A stretch of DNA of 64,000 nucleotides from CALVUJ01 sp045119835 (GCA_045119835.1 JBGVED010000022.1:62001-126000), one strand, 5' to 3'; counted from the stretch's first letter, positions 8,460 through 16,776 are shown. The notes: generated from the letters alone by a model not told the origin. Numbers and translations are program-made.

Positions 8460-8598
8460 TAAATATATATATATCCGTAGCAATTTTAGTTGCTACGGAT
8501 TTTTTGAATCTATAAGTATAAGTTTAAAACCATTTAAAGATGAATATGATTTACAAGAGTACTTATTAGAAAGAATATATAATATATTAGAAAAATAA
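8452..8598 (+). CDS. Possible small protein, 48 aa, reading through a terminator
   Basis: ATG 8452 overlaps the stop of the previous gene (ATGATTGA arrangement) and the frame stays open to 8598. The second half looks like a real amphipathic helix. The first third, however, is the stem of a strong terminator. If translated, ribosomes would follow polymerase through the hairpin and suppress termination. Weak ribosome site; moderate to low confidence. Confidence 0.35.
   Translation: MIDKYIYIRSNFSCYGFFESISISLKPFKDEYDLQEYLLERIYNILEK
8473..8506 (+). terminator. Strong rho-independent terminator
   Basis: Eleven-base-pair perfect stem (ATCCGTAGCAA/TTGCTACGGAT) with a six-base loop and a run of T. 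Confidence 0.88.
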
Positions 8599-8613
8599 AA
8601 AGGAGGGATTAAT

Positions 8614-8802
8614 ATGAATGATAGATTATTTTATTTATTATGTGATATAGAAGATTATCTAGTAAGTATGATAGATAGCGACCCAGATTATGTTAATTAT
8701 GAAGATATGGAAGCATATATTAATTCAAAAGACCCAGAAATAGCTGGTCTATATCATTGTTTTCAAAAACTAGCCGATAGATTTATTGGAAAAGAAGAAT
8801 AA
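8614..8802 (+). CDS. Unknown acidic helical protein, 62 aa
   Basis: AAGGAGGG before ATG 8614. Strongly acidic with two predicted helices. No family recognised. Confidence 0.7.
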   Translation: MNDRLFYLLCDIEDYLVSMIDSDPDYVNYEDMEAYINSKDPEIAGLYHCFQKLADRFIGKEE

Positions 8803-8821
8803 TTAAAAGGGAGTGTGTAAT

Positions 8822-8896
8822 ATGACAACAATGGCTTTAGCATCAATAATTACTATAACTACTATGATGATATTTATAGTAAATGATATGAAATAA
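8822..8896 (+). CDS. Membrane microprotein, 24 aa
   Basis: AAGGGAGTG precedes ATG 8822. Residues 4-20 form one helix rich in Ile, Thr and Met. No family recognised. Confidence 0.5.
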   Translation: MTTMALASIITITTMMIFIVNDMK

Positions 8897-8908
8897 CTCA
8901 AGACAGTC

Positions 8909-8975
8909 GGGCTAAATAGCCCAATTACATAGGACATTGGTCGCCGTTAATGATAATAGTGACCGATGCTTTCCT
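8909..8975 (+). ncRNA. Structured non-coding element: two hairpins
   Basis: GGGCT/AGCCC (8909-8922) forms a short hairpin. A longer imperfect one follows: CATTGGTCGC (8935-8944) pairs with GTGACCGATG (8959-8968) over ten positions including two G-U pairs, and is framed by AGGA/TCCT. No open frame or T-run fits, so it is not an obvious terminator. It ends just before a promoter-like motif. It could be the 3' end of the upstream transcript, a small RNA or an operator. Confidence 0.45.
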
Positions 8976-8976
8976 T

Positions 8977-8985
8977 CATATATTA
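8977..8985 (+). promoter_or_regulatory. Promoter-like motif CATATATTA
   Basis: The last base is 26 nt before ATG 9011. TCCTT (8972-8976) just upstream is complementary to AAGGA (8998-9002) of the ribosome site, so read-through RNA could mask the site while RNA begun after the motif could not. Confidence 0.55.
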
Positions 8986-9010
8986 TAAAATAAAATAAAG
9001 GAGTGGTAAA

Positions 9011-9349
9011 ATGAGTAATTTCAATTATGTATTAAATTTCACAGATAGTATAGTAATAGGAGAAGACACAACTAGATTATATCAATATGATATTCACATG
9101 AACAATAATAGAATTGGGCATATTAGATTAAGTCATAACGAAAAAGAAAATGAAGTAGTAGCTAGATTAAGAGTAAATTATTTAGATACTTATACTGCTA
9201 GTGGAACATCTAGAAAAATGTTAGAAGATTTACTATATAGAGTTATTAATCATGAAACAAAAGCTAGATTTATGTTTGATATAGATGATATGCATACAAT
9301 TGCTTTATTAAATTTAAGTGAAATTGATTCTAATTTAGTTATTGAATAA
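9011..9349 (+). CDS. Unknown protein, 112 aa
   Basis: AAGGAGTGG before ATG 9011. Beta-rich first two thirds and a helical end. No family recognised. Probably the first gene of a transcript started at the motif at 8977. Confidence 0.75.
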   Translation: MSNFNYVLNFTDSIVIGEDTTRLYQYDIHMNNNRIGHIRLSHNEKENEVVARLRVNYLDTYTASGTSRKMLEDLLYRVINHETKARFMFDIDDMHTIALLNLSEIDSNLVIE

Positions 9350-9374
9350 TATAATATAAAGGAGATAGATTAAT

Positions 9375-9626
9375 ATGATAAATATGATTAATAAATATGC
9401 ATTAGAATTAGATATTATACAAGCAACTTCAGATGAAGATTATCCAGACACATATTTAATAGAATCAGAATATGAATTCTATGAAGTATTTGCTATTGAT
9501 ATGATACAAAAATTATATGACGTACTTGAATGGTACGTTGATGAAACAAATGATTATGATGAAATAATATATAAAGACTACATGATAGTTAAAGACTATC
9601 TTGAATTAGTAGAATCTATGAAATAA
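9375..9626 (+). CDS. Unknown acidic protein, 83 aa
   Basis: AAAGGAGAT before ATG 9375 (ATG 9384 also possible). Helical and very rich in Asp, Glu and Tyr. No family recognised. Confidence 0.7.
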   Translation: MINMINKYALELDIIQATSDEDYPDTYLIESEYEFYEVFAIDMIQKLYDVLEWYVDETNDYDEIIYKDYMIVKDYLELVESMK

Positions 9627-9644
9627 TTAAGGAGAATGGTGTAA

Positions 9645-9914
9645 ATGGAACAAGTAAAAGAATTTATAAACAAAATGATGGACAAAGTAAGAGAACTTGC
9701 TGATAGGGCAGAACAAAAAGCTAAAGAAGTGTTTAACAAAATGGATAAAAATATAGATGAAATGGAAGATAAACTTGAAGATAAAGTAGACGAAGTCAGA
9801 GATAAAATAGTTGAAGAACTAACAGACGGAGAATGCAGATGTGAACATTGCAAAGATTGTAAATGTCACAAAGAAGAACCTGTTGAAAAAGAAGAAGATA
9901 AACCACAAGAATAA
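9645..9914 (+). CDS. Amphipathic-helix protein with Cys cluster, 89 aa
   Basis: AAGGAGAATGG before ATG 9645. Residues 1-60 are a continuous charged amphipathic helix, similar in style to YtxH-like or apolipoprotein-like stress proteins. CRCEHCKDCKCH (about 64-75) has five Cys and two His within 12 residues, suitable for one or two metal ions, and an acidic tail follows. Function unknown. Confidence 0.7.
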   Translation: MEQVKEFINKMMDKVRELADRAEQKAKEVFNKMDKNIDEMEDKLEDKVDEVRDKIVEELTDGECRCEHCKDCKCHKEEPVEKEEDKPQE

Positions 9915-9920
9915 GAAAAG

Positions 9921-9940
9921 AGGGACGCGAAAGCGTCCCT
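9921..9940 (+). terminator. Hairpin with GAAA tetraloop
   Basis: Stem AGGGACGC/GCGTCCCT closed by GAAA. No T-run follows, so it may be a terminator of reduced strength or an mRNA-end stabiliser. Confidence 0.55.
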
Positions 9941-10014
9941 TAAATTATGTTTAATATAGAACCAGGTAGATTTACTACTATTAAATAATAATATATATAG
10001 AGGAGAATGTCAAT

Positions 10015-10206
10015 ATGTATAATGAATTAAAATTAAATATGATAGGAAAATTACCAGCTAATTTAACTATGGAAGAACAATATGCATTATTGTTTGATTT
10101 AGAAGAGAGAATAGGCGCTTTATTAGAAGCATATGGTGTAGAGGACATTAAATATAATGATATGATTAGTAAAGTAGTTTATATAGATGATAGTTATGAA
10201 TGTTAA
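10015..10206 (+). CDS. Unknown protein, 63 aa
   Basis: GAGGAGAATG before ATG 10015. Acidic and helical. No family recognised. Confidence 0.7.
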   Translation: MYNELKLNMIGKLPANLTMEEQYALLFDLEERIGALLEAYGVEDIKYNDMISKVVYIDDSYEC

Positions 10207-10237
10207 TTGAATTTATATAAAAAGGAGAATGATTATA

Positions 10238-10654
10238 ATGAATAAAGAAAGAATACATGAATTAAGAGAAATGGCAGTTCGTCAAGGTTTATTCGTTGAA
10301 GGTGTTTGTGACGAAGGAATAAGAGTTACATTCCTTGAACCTATATATGTTAATGAAGTTTTTCTAATAAAAGAAGATACTAAATTCTGTCCCGTATGTG
10401 GGCATTTGTTATTAGAATTCGAAGAACCATTTAAACATCAATACGATTACACTCATGTATGTGCAAATATGAATTGTTCTTATAATGGTGCAAAAGAAGA
10501 TATAATAGAATCCTATGGTTACGATGAAGCTTGTTGTTATAGTTGTACAGCAGAAGCTGAATCTACTTTAGAATTGGAATATAGCTTCATGGATAAAGTA
10601 AAAGATTTCTTTGTAAAAGCATTAGACAACTTAAAAGATTGGGCTGCTAGATAG
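10238..10654 (+). CDS. Zinc-ribbon-like protein, 138 aa
   Basis: ATG 10238 follows AAAAGGAGAATG at good spacing; ATG 10229 is too close to the site. CPVCG (about residues 52-56) and CANMNC (about 75-80) make a CxxC...CxxxxC ribbon, and a CCYSC cluster follows near 100. The last 25 residues are an amphipathic helix. Probably metal-binding; function unknown. Confidence 0.72.
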   Translation: MNKERIHELREMAVRQGLFVEGVCDEGIRVTFLEPIYVNEVFLIKEDTKFCPVCGHLLLEFEEPFKHQYDYTHVCANMNCSYNGAKEDIIESYGYDEACCYSCTAEAESTLELEYSFMDKVKDFFVKALDNLKDWAAR

Positions 10655-10668
10655 GCAGCCCTTTTATT
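10641..10668 (+). terminator. Terminator overlapping a stop codon
   Basis: GGGCTGC/GCAGCCC with a seven-base loop that contains the TAG stop of the preceding gene, followed by TTTTATT. Confidence 0.8.
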
Positions 10669-10685
10669 ATTGGAAGGGGATAATT

Positions 10686-11099
10686 ATGTTAAGATTAGAT
10701 TATAAAACTGTTAAAGATAATGTATTTGCAAATGTTATACCATATATTCAACATTTAGATGAAAAAGAATTAGCTATGCATTTAATGGTATTAGATATAG
10801 CATCAAGCACAACTAATATGTATGCATGGGCAAACGCAACTTTAACTGTACATGGAGTATCTATATTAACCAATGTGATACATCTTCATCCTGCTGTTGG
10901 ATATACAGCAATAGGATTAGGATTATTAAACATCGGAATATGTTTAAGAGAAAGACATGTATTGAAAAAATTAATGAAAACTTTAAGCGCATGGTTAAAA
11001 GTATTAGGTTATAACAGAACAGAATTAGAAAAACTTATGAGTCAAATAACAGACGAAGAATTAATTGATTTTATAAAAAACAGTGCTTACTATTTTTAA
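10686..11099 (+). CDS. Two-helix membrane protein, paralogue of 15070-15489
   Basis: 137 residues behind GGAAGGGG. LDEKELAMHLMVLDIAS (about 25-41) precedes two hydrophobic helices (about 45-65 and 68-85). A charged region follows, ending in EELIDFIKN. The gene at 15070 has the same order (LDEKEL, two membrane segments, EILEYLKN at the end), so the two are diverged copies. Function unknown. Confidence 0.75.
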   Translation: MLRLDYKTVKDNVFANVIPYIQHLDEKELAMHLMVLDIASSTTNMYAWANATLTVHGVSILTNVIHLHPAVGYTAIGLGLLNIGICLRERHVLKKLMKTLSAWLKVLGYNRTELEKLMSQITDEELIDFIKNSAYYF

Positions 11100-11122
11100 A
11101 ATCACAATAAACACAAGATAAA

Positions 11123-11144
11123 GCCCATATGGGCCTATTTTTTT
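11123..11144 (+). terminator. Rho-independent terminator
   Basis: GCCCATATGGGC palindrome followed by CTA and an eight-base T-run. Confidence 0.8.
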
Positions 11145-11177
11145 TATTTAAATATAATTATAGGGAGTGTATTTAAT

Positions 11178-11384
11178 ATGAAATATAGAAATCAATGTGT
11201 TTATAAAAATGTATGTAATAGTAGTTCTCAAAGATGTAGAAGTTGTGAATTAAAATTTGCTCCATATGATTTAACAATAGCTGCACAATTAAAAAGAGAC
11301 AAAGAAAAGAGTAGATATAAATTTGAAGATGATAGACAGGCATTAGCTGCTGATATAATGGCACAAAAAAGCAACCAAAAATAG
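11178..11384 (+). CDS. Cys-rich small basic protein, 68 aa
   Basis: AGGGAGTG before ATG 11178. Four Cys in the first 25 residues (C7, C13, then CRSC) suggest a zinc knuckle; the rest is a charged helix. No family recognised. Confidence 0.7.
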   Translation: MKYRNQCVYKNVCNSSSQRCRSCELKFAPYDLTIAAQLKRDKEKSRYKFEDDRQALAADIMAQKSNQK

Positions 11385-11394
11385 GATAGGTTCG

Positions 11395-11441
11395 CGCGCC
11401 TTTTAAGTAATATATTAAGTGATATTAATAAAGGAGGCGCG
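11395..11441 (+). promoter_or_regulatory. Promoter-like motif inside an SD-masking inverted repeat
   Basis: CGCGCC (11395-11400) is the exact complement of GGCGCG (11436-11441), which overlaps the AAGGAGG ribosome site (11431-11437) of the fibre gene. The motif AATATATTA (11409-11417) lies between the arms, 28 nt before the ATG. RNA started at the motif lacks the 5' arm; read-through RNA keeps it. Confidence 0.55.
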
Positions 11442-11445
11442 GAAT

Positions 11446-13437
11446 ATGTATATAAAAGTTAGTAATGGCTCTACAGTTATGAACATAGATGACTATGCTT
11501 TAATAAATAAATTAAAAATTTACACAAAAGCAGATGTAGAAGTAAAAGATTTAAAAGATGGTGAAAACTTTTATACAAAAGAACAAATAGATAATCTTTT
11601 AGAAGGAATAGAAGGATTATCTGGTTTTATAACAAGTGATCAATTACTTGATACATTAAAAGACTATGTTTTAAATTTTGAAATATTATATTTACAGACA
11701 GATAGCAACATTGATGTTCCTGATAAGAATAATGTTGACTGGAATACATCTATTCCTGTATGGGACAGCAATAAATTCATATGGCAAATGATAAAAGTAG
11801 AAAGAGATGGAACAATTGAATATACAGGTCCTATATGTATATCTGGAGCAAAAGGAGATATAGGTGAAAAAGGCCAATCATTAGTAAGTATAAAACCTCA
11901 ATGGTGTTTAAATAATGACGGAAATTGGACAGATGAAATGACTATTCCTAGTGAATATGATGAACTATGGATAAGAAATGAATTAGTTTGGGAAAATCCA
12001 AATGATACAACATATACTACAGAAATTAAAGACCAAGTTTTTGAAAAAGTAAAAGAATTACAATCAAGAGTAGTTAAAAATGAAGAAGACATTGTAGCTA
12101 TAAATGAAGAGATAGAACTTTTAAAAGAAGAAGACACTACAATAAAAGAAGAATTAGAACTTCGTGCAACTAAAGAAGAACTACAAGAAGTGATTGACTA
12201 TGATAATTCTAACTTATTAAAAAATGGTGATTTTTATTATGGAACAAAACACTGGATGATATATGGAACAGGTATGAATATACCTAGATTACAAAGTAAA
12301 CCTGAATATCCACATGGTAATGCTTTTGTAATTCAAGGAGAATTTTCTCATGTTCAATATATAGAACAGCCTACTTATCCAATAACAAATACGGAAGAAT
12401 CTGTATATACATTATCTTGTATGGTTCAATCAGATGATGCACAAGATGGTTTTGATATGCCTTTATGTGGATTAAAAATAGAAGTACATTATCCAGATAA
12501 AACTATGGATGAATTTATTTCTGAAGTAGAAATAACAGATGGAACTTGGAATAAACTTCATTTAACTATAGAACTTACTAAAGCAGTTGAGCATTTCGAA
12601 TGTGACTTCTATGTTCGTGATACTAGTAAGACAATTAGAGTATCAGAAATGATGTTTACACAAGGAAAAATAGTAGGACCATTTAATCCTAGCCAAAAAG
12701 AAGTATTTGATAATATATATGAATTACTTGAAAACATGAATAACAACAACAATAATAGTAATGCGGATATAGATTTATCTAATTATGCTTTAATAGAAGA
12801 TATACCAGTTAAATTATCTGAATTAGAAAATGATATGGATTATTTAATAGAAATACCAGAAGAATATATAACAGAAGAAGAATTAGAAAATAAAAATTAT
12901 TTAACAGAACATCAAAATATAAGTCATCTAGCATTAAAGTCAGAAATAGAAGAAATTAAAAACGAAATAGAATTTGCACAAGGACCACAGGGACCACAAG
13001 GAGAGCAGGGGCCTATTGGACCACAAGGTATTCAAGGAGAAAAAGGAGATCAAGGTGAGCCTGGACCTGCTGGTGCTGATGGTAAAGATGGTGCTGCATT
13101 TACTTATGATATGTTCACTGAAGAACAACTTGAAGCATTACGTGGTCCACAAGGTGAACAAGGACCTATTGGACCTAAAGGAGAAACAGGTGATGTTCCT
13201 AATCTTGAAGATTATGTAACTAAAGATTTACTCTCTGATGAAATAAACAAATCTAATAATAGAATATCATCTTTAGAAAATATTGTATATATACAAGACG
13301 AAAATGGTGATTATATACAAGATGAAAACGGTGAATATGTTACAACACAATATGCATCATATTCAGAAGTAAAAAATTTAGAAAAACAAATAGAAGAACT
13401 TCGTGCAATAATAGAAGAATTACAAAGTAGATTATAA
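11446..13437 (+). CDS. Collagen-like fibre/tail protein
   Basis: 663 residues from ATG 11446, which follows AAGGAGGCGCGG. An N-terminal mixed region contains a short Gly-x-y stretch (about 134-143). A charged coiled coil follows (about 195-255), then a beta-rich domain of carbohydrate-binding-module type (about 268-420) and an Asn-rich linker. Two collagen-like Gly-x-y tracts lie at about 513-552 and 566-583, and a last coiled coil ends the protein. The order suggests a trimeric fibre that could project from the virion and touch the host surface. YIQDENG is duplicated near residue 620. It is the only structural-looking gene in the window; virion location is inference. Confidence 0.78.
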   Translation: MYIKVSNGSTVMNIDDYALINKLKIYTKADVEVKDLKDGENFYTKEQIDNLLEGIEGLSGFITSDQLLDTLKDYVLNFEILYLQTDSNIDVPDKNNVDWNTSIPVWDSNKFIWQMIKVERDGTIEYTGPICISGAKGDIGEKGQSLVSIKPQWCLNNDGNWTDEMTIPSEYDELWIRNELVWENPNDTTYTTEIKDQVFEKVKELQSRVVKNEEDIVAINEEIELLKEEDTTIKEELELRATKEELQEVIDYDNSNLLKNGDFYYGTKHWMIYGTGMNIPRLQSKPEYPHGNAFVIQGEFSHVQYIEQPTYPITNTEESVYTLSCMVQSDDAQDGFDMPLCGLKIEVHYPDKTMDEFISEVEITDGTWNKLHLTIELTKAVEHFECDFYVRDTSKTIRVSEMMFTQGKIVGPFNPSQKEVFDNIYELLENMNNNNNNSNADIDLSNYALIEDIPVKLSELENDMDYLIEIPEEYITEEELENKNYLTEHQNISHLALKSEIEEIKNEIEFAQGPQGPQGEQGPIGPQGIQGEKGDQGEPGPAGADGKDGAAFTYDMFTEEQLEALRGPQGEQGPIGPKGETGDVPNLEDYVTKDLLSDEINKSNNRISSLENIVYIQDENGDYIQDENGEYVTTQYASYSEVKNLEKQIEELRAIIEELQSRL

Positions 13438-13441
13438 ACAT

Positions 13442-13469
13442 AAGCTCAGAGAAATCTGGGCTTTTATTA
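13442..13469 (+). terminator. Rho-independent terminator
   Basis: AAGCTCAGA/TCTGGGCTT stem with a GAAA loop and TTATT; it ends the fibre transcript. Confidence 0.8.
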
Positions 13470-13493
13470 TAAAAAATAAAGGAGATCAACGAT

Positions 13494-13820
13494 ATGGAAT
13501 ATAAATACTATATGGAAGTTCATTCTTATGAACATATGTTAAATGCTTATGAAATAGCTAAATTATATAACTTAAAAACATTAACAGGTAAACCTCATAA
13601 TAGATTAGCAGCAAGATTATTATCAGAATATAATAAGAAATATAATGACCCTAAATTATATTATCAAGCTAAGACTGGACTTATGAGAGTTTGGCCTAAA
13701 TCTGTATATGAAAAAGTAATTGGAGATTTTGTAAAAGAACATGACCATAATACAGAATTGACAATAGAATTTTCTAATAAAAGCCATTATTGTGTGATAG
13801 GAGAGATTAGCAATGATTAA
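13494..13820 (+). CDS. Unknown protein, 108 aa
   Basis: AAAGGAGATC before ATG 13494. Helical and basic in the middle. It overlaps the next gene by 8 nt, implying coupled translation. No family recognised. Confidence 0.7.
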   Translation: MEYKYYMEVHSYEHMLNAYEIAKLYNLKTLTGKPHNRLAARLLSEYNKKYNDPKLYYQAKTGLMRVWPKSVYEKVIGDFVKEHDHNTELTIEFSNKSHYCVIGEISND

Positions 13821-13986
13821 TATCGGAGACAAAGTAAAATACCTTGGAGTATACGATGCAATTGTAACTGATATATTCTATGAAAAAGATAATCATGAGG
13901 TCATTGATATGTACAAAATAGAAATCAATGGATTCAATCAACATATTAAAGTTGTATATCCAAATGATATTAAGGAGAAGAAATGA
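13813..13986 (+). CDS. Unknown small protein, 57 aa
   Basis: ATG 13813, with GGAGAG inside the end of the previous gene. It opens with INIGDKVKYLGVYDAIVTDI, a pattern typical of small SH3-like barrels. No specific family. Confidence 0.65.
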   Translation: MINIGDKVKYLGVYDAIVTDIFYEKDNHEVIDMYKIEINGFNQHIKVVYPNDIKEKK

Positions 13987-13988
13987 TT

Positions 13989-14288
13989 ATGTTTTTTAAT
14001 GATAAAGAAATACAAGAAAAATCTTATGAAGAATTATTAAAAATATGTAAACAAGAAAGAAAAGAAAAAGTAAATGAATTTATAAAAGAACTTGAAGAAG
14101 ATATAAAAAAAGAAATGTCTAAAGGAGACTGTGAGATAAAAAGAATCTGCAATAAAATATGCATGCAAGAAAAAGATATAATAATAAATTTCTTTACTCA
14201 ATTAGGTTTTGTTATTGAGTTTCAAGAATTAGTAACAGAAAAAATACCAGTATACTGGTTTAATGTCTCATGGAAACACTTATTATAA
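13989..14288 (+). CDS. Unknown charged helical protein, 99 aa
   Basis: AAGGAG at 13973-13978 favours ATG 13989 over ATG 13983. The first 60 residues are Lys/Glu-rich helix with two Cys. No family recognised. Confidence 0.65.
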   Translation: MFFNDKEIQEKSYEELLKICKQERKEKVNEFIKELEEDIKKEMSKGDCEIKRICNKICMQEKDIIINFFTQLGFVIEFQELVTEKIPVYWFNVSWKHLL

Positions 14289-14315
14289 AAAATAAAAAAG
14301 GAATGGTGATTTAAT

Positions 14316-14573
14316 ATGAAATGTAATAAATGTGGTAAAGAAATAGGAACAGGAAGCAAAGTAGATAATCATGATGGATGGAAAATAGTTGGAGGAATAG
14401 CAGCTTTCGCAGCATTTAGTAATCCAATAGTATGTGGTGCTGGACTTTGTACAGCTGGTAAAAAAGCATTTGATAGATATGTAAAAGGCGATTATAAAGT
14501 TAAATGTCCACATTGTGGAACAACTATAAATGTTAGTAAAGACGAATATATGAGATTAACAGAAAAAAGATAG
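14316..14573 (+). CDS. Zinc-ribbon protein with hydrophobic centre, 85 aa
   Basis: AAAGGAATGG before ATG 14316. CNKCG at residues 3-7 and CPHCG near 65-69 could form one treble-clef or ribbon site. Between them an Ala/Gly/Ile-rich stretch could enter the membrane. Resembles small phage and bacterial double-CxxC proteins of unknown role. Confidence 0.7.
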   Translation: MKCNKCGKEIGTGSKVDNHDGWKIVGGIAAFAAFSNPIVCGAGLCTAGKKAFDRYVKGDYKVKCPHCGTTINVSKDEYMRLTEKR

Positions 14574-14582
14574 GGTGATAAT

Positions 14583-14927
14583 ATGATATTAAGATTAGTT
14601 GAAAAATGTGAAGAGTATATAGATTTTGTTATATTAGATAAAAGAACTGAAAAAGTAGTGGGAACATTTGAAATAATGGAATTTCCTGGACACTATACTA
14701 TAGGTTGTAGAGCCAATAAAGACTTTAATGAATATTGCTATGATAAATTAGATGATAGATTAGAAATATTTTTTAAAGAAGTAGGTTCTGCTATAGAAGC
14801 AGGATTATTTGGTTTAGATTTAAATAAACCTGTTTATTTATTGGCAGATGAGAAAATAGCATCAAGATATGCTATAGTCAACTGTTTACAAAGAATACCA
14901 AGATTTAGTGGATATTATTTTTTATAA
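14583..14927 (+). CDS. Unknown protein, 114 aa
   Basis: GGGTGAT before ATG 14583. An alpha/beta pattern (two strand pairs, central helix, LLADEKIASRYAIVNCL) resembles the acetyltransferase or ferredoxin-like fold class, but no diagnostic motif is visible. Confidence 0.65.
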   Translation: MILRLVEKCEEYIDFVILDKRTEKVVGTFEIMEFPGHYTIGCRANKDFNEYCYDKLDDRLEIFFKEVGSAIEAGLFGLDLNKPVYLLADEKIASRYAIVNCLQRIPRFSGYYFL

Positions 14928-14939
14928 GGAGGATTTAAT

Positions 14940-15056
14940 ATGTTTTTAATAGGGTTATTTGTAGGTATAGCATTTATAATAGGATTTTTAGCTTTTGATA
15001 ATTATGATATAGATGCACATTATGAAAAAGATAAACATGGAAATTATAAACTATAA
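14940..15056 (+). CDS. Single-pass membrane microprotein, 38 aa
   Basis: AAGGAGG before ATG 14940. Residues 2-20 form a Gly/Phe/Ile-rich helix, followed by a charged tail. No family recognised. Confidence 0.6.
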   Translation: MFLIGLFVGIAFIIGFLAFDNYDIDAHYEKDKHGNYKL

Positions 15057-15069
15057 AAGGAGTGTTCAA

Positions 15070-15489
15070 ATGAAACCGTTAAAAAATATAGAACTAAAAA
15101 TGAAAGAAGATTTATTACTATTAGATGAAAAAGAATTAGTTATGGCTATAGTAGCTTTACAACATTTACACAACGAAACAGCTTTTAATCTTGGAACAGA
15201 TATATTTATAACTACTGTATCAACAATATCAGGAATAGCAATAAATACTGCGGCATGTAAAGTAATATTTGCCGTATTTGGAGTATCTTTTGCAACTAAA
15301 CTTATTATAGATATAGTTGATCAACTTAAAATAAATAAATTAAAGAATAAATTAATAGTTGAATTAATGAGTAGATTCGAGACTCCACAATTAGCTTATT
15401 TAGAGTTAGCTCAAATGATAAAAGCTGTTTCTAGAGATGAAATATTAGAATATCTTAAAAATATAGGATGTGAATATAATGCTAAATAA
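15070..15489 (+). CDS. Two-helix membrane protein, paralogue of 10686-11099
   Basis: 139 residues from ATG 15070, which follows AAAAGGAGTG. Shares LDEKEL (about 17-22), two hydrophobic helices (about 42-80) and a closing DEILEYLKN with the gene at 10686. Overlaps the next gene by 11 nt. Function unknown. Confidence 0.75.
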   Translation: MKPLKNIELKMKEDLLLLDEKELVMAIVALQHLHNETAFNLGTDIFITTVSTISGIAINTAACKVIFAVFGVSFATKLIIDIVDQLKINKLKNKLIVELMSRFETPQLAYLELAQMIKAVSRDEILEYLKNIGCEYNAK

Positions 15490-15799
15490 AGGAGATTTGA
15501 TAGTTAATAAATGGGCAGATTTTTTAGATGACTTTGTTATTTGCAGAGTAGAAGAAATTGAATTATTAGAAAGATATAGTGAAAGATGGTACCAGTATTC
15601 TGGTGCCATTTTTGATTATACAAAAGATTGCAATCTAATAAAAACAGAACTTATTTACTCTAGCAATGATAAATGGAAAACTGGATTGACTTTATATATA
15701 ATCGAAGATGAGGCATTAACATTAGATGAATATCTAAAACAAAATGCAGATTGGGATGATTATATGGAATATAAATCAAAATATAAAGATTTATTTTAG
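15479..15799 (+). CDS. Unknown protein, 106 aa, tandem paralogue of the next gene
   Basis: ATG 15479 with AGGATGTG upstream. KGDLIVNKWADF near the start and TLDEYLKQNADWDDYMEYK near the end match the plan of the following gene. Acidic and aromatic-rich. Function unknown. Confidence 0.68.
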   Translation: MLNKGDLIVNKWADFLDDFVICRVEEIELLERYSERWYQYSGAIFDYTKDCNLIKTELIYSSNDKWKTGLTLYIIEDEALTLDEYLKQNADWDDYMEYKSKYKDLF

Positions 15800-15811
15800 G
15801 AGGTAAATCTC

Positions 15812-16159
15812 ATGAAAACAAAATGCAAATATGGAATAGATGAATTAGTAGTAGAAAGAGGTGCAGATTATTTTAATTCAGTAAAAGTATGCAAAGTTAT
15901 TGAAGTAGAATATATGGATTGTTCTAATCCTTTATGGGATCCAGAATTTGATGAAGAACCTTATTGGTTAATAACTACTGAAATATTATATATGATTAAT
16001 AATAGTAAACATAAATATAATGAGGTAGGAGATTATGAATCATTTGAAGATTGGGAACTAGAATCATTAGATGAATATTTAAATAGAGAAATAACTATAG
16101 ATGACTATATAGATGTTAAATATAATGGAAAATCATTCTATAAGGAGGATGAAGAATAA
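15812..16159 (+). CDS. Unknown protein, 115 aa, tandem paralogue of the previous gene
   Basis: TAGGAGGTAAATCTC before ATG 15812. It opens with YGIDELVVERGADYF and closes with SLDEYLNREITIDDYIDVK, paralleling the upstream gene. The two probably arose by tandem duplication. Function unknown. Confidence 0.7.
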   Translation: MKTKCKYGIDELVVERGADYFNSVKVCKVIEVEYMDCSNPLWDPEFDEEPYWLITTEILYMINNSKHKYNEVGDYESFEDWELESLDEYLNREITIDDYIDVKYNGKSFYKEDEE

Positions 16160-16762
16160 ATGTACTCTTTTATTAGAAATGATAAACATAGTTTTGCTGA
16201 GCACAGCAGGGTGTACGATGTTTACAATAGTGATGGAGAATTAGAAACTAGTTTAGTTGTAGGATATGATGATATAATTAATAAATATTTTGTTTGTTAT
16301 CATGCAATAGAAAGATTTTATGATTATCATGATAAATATCCAACTGATTCAGAATTACTTTGGATGGATATAATGTTAGAATTTATTGAAGTATTTGAAA
16401 ATGCATGGGATATAACAGATATCATAACAGATGATTGTGCATATAATGCGAATAAAATACCAAAATTAAAAAGAGAAAACTTATATTATTATCTATCTGC
16501 ATGTGATGATTATAATCATGTAGACGATTGTCCACGTTATGAATTAAATAATGAAGAATATGTTGATGAATTACTTGTAACTAAATGTTTAGTACCTTTT
16601 CTGTTTGAAGGAAATTTAGATGAAAATGATGATGGGCTTTATCAATATACAGCAGATGATTTTTGCGATTATATAAACGAATGTGAACGTGTAGAATCAA
16701 TATATTGTGATATTGATTTTAATACAATAATAGAAATTTTATATGAAGCACATATGAATTAA
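16160..16762 (+). CDS. Unknown acidic protein, 200 aa
   Basis: ATG 16160 abuts the previous stop, with AAGGAGGATG inside the previous gene. Very rich in Asp, Glu and Tyr. No catalytic motif seen. Such acidic proteins can mimic DNA or titrate basic proteins, but there is no direct sign of this. Confidence 0.7.
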   Translation: MYSFIRNDKHSFAEHSRVYDVYNSDGELETSLVVGYDDIINKYFVCYHAIERFYDYHDKYPTDSELLWMDIMLEFIEVFENAWDITDIITDDCAYNANKIPKLKRENLYYYLSACDDYNHVDDCPRYELNNEEYVDELLVTKCLVPFLFEGNLDENDDGLYQYTADDFCDYINECERVESIYCDIDFNTIIEILYEAHMN

Positions 16763-16776
16763 GGAGGATACGAAAG

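Noticed and set aside
12980..13200. A repeat array or CRISPR
   Set aside because: The periodicity is 9 nt Gly-x-y coding in a collagen-like tract, with no spacers.
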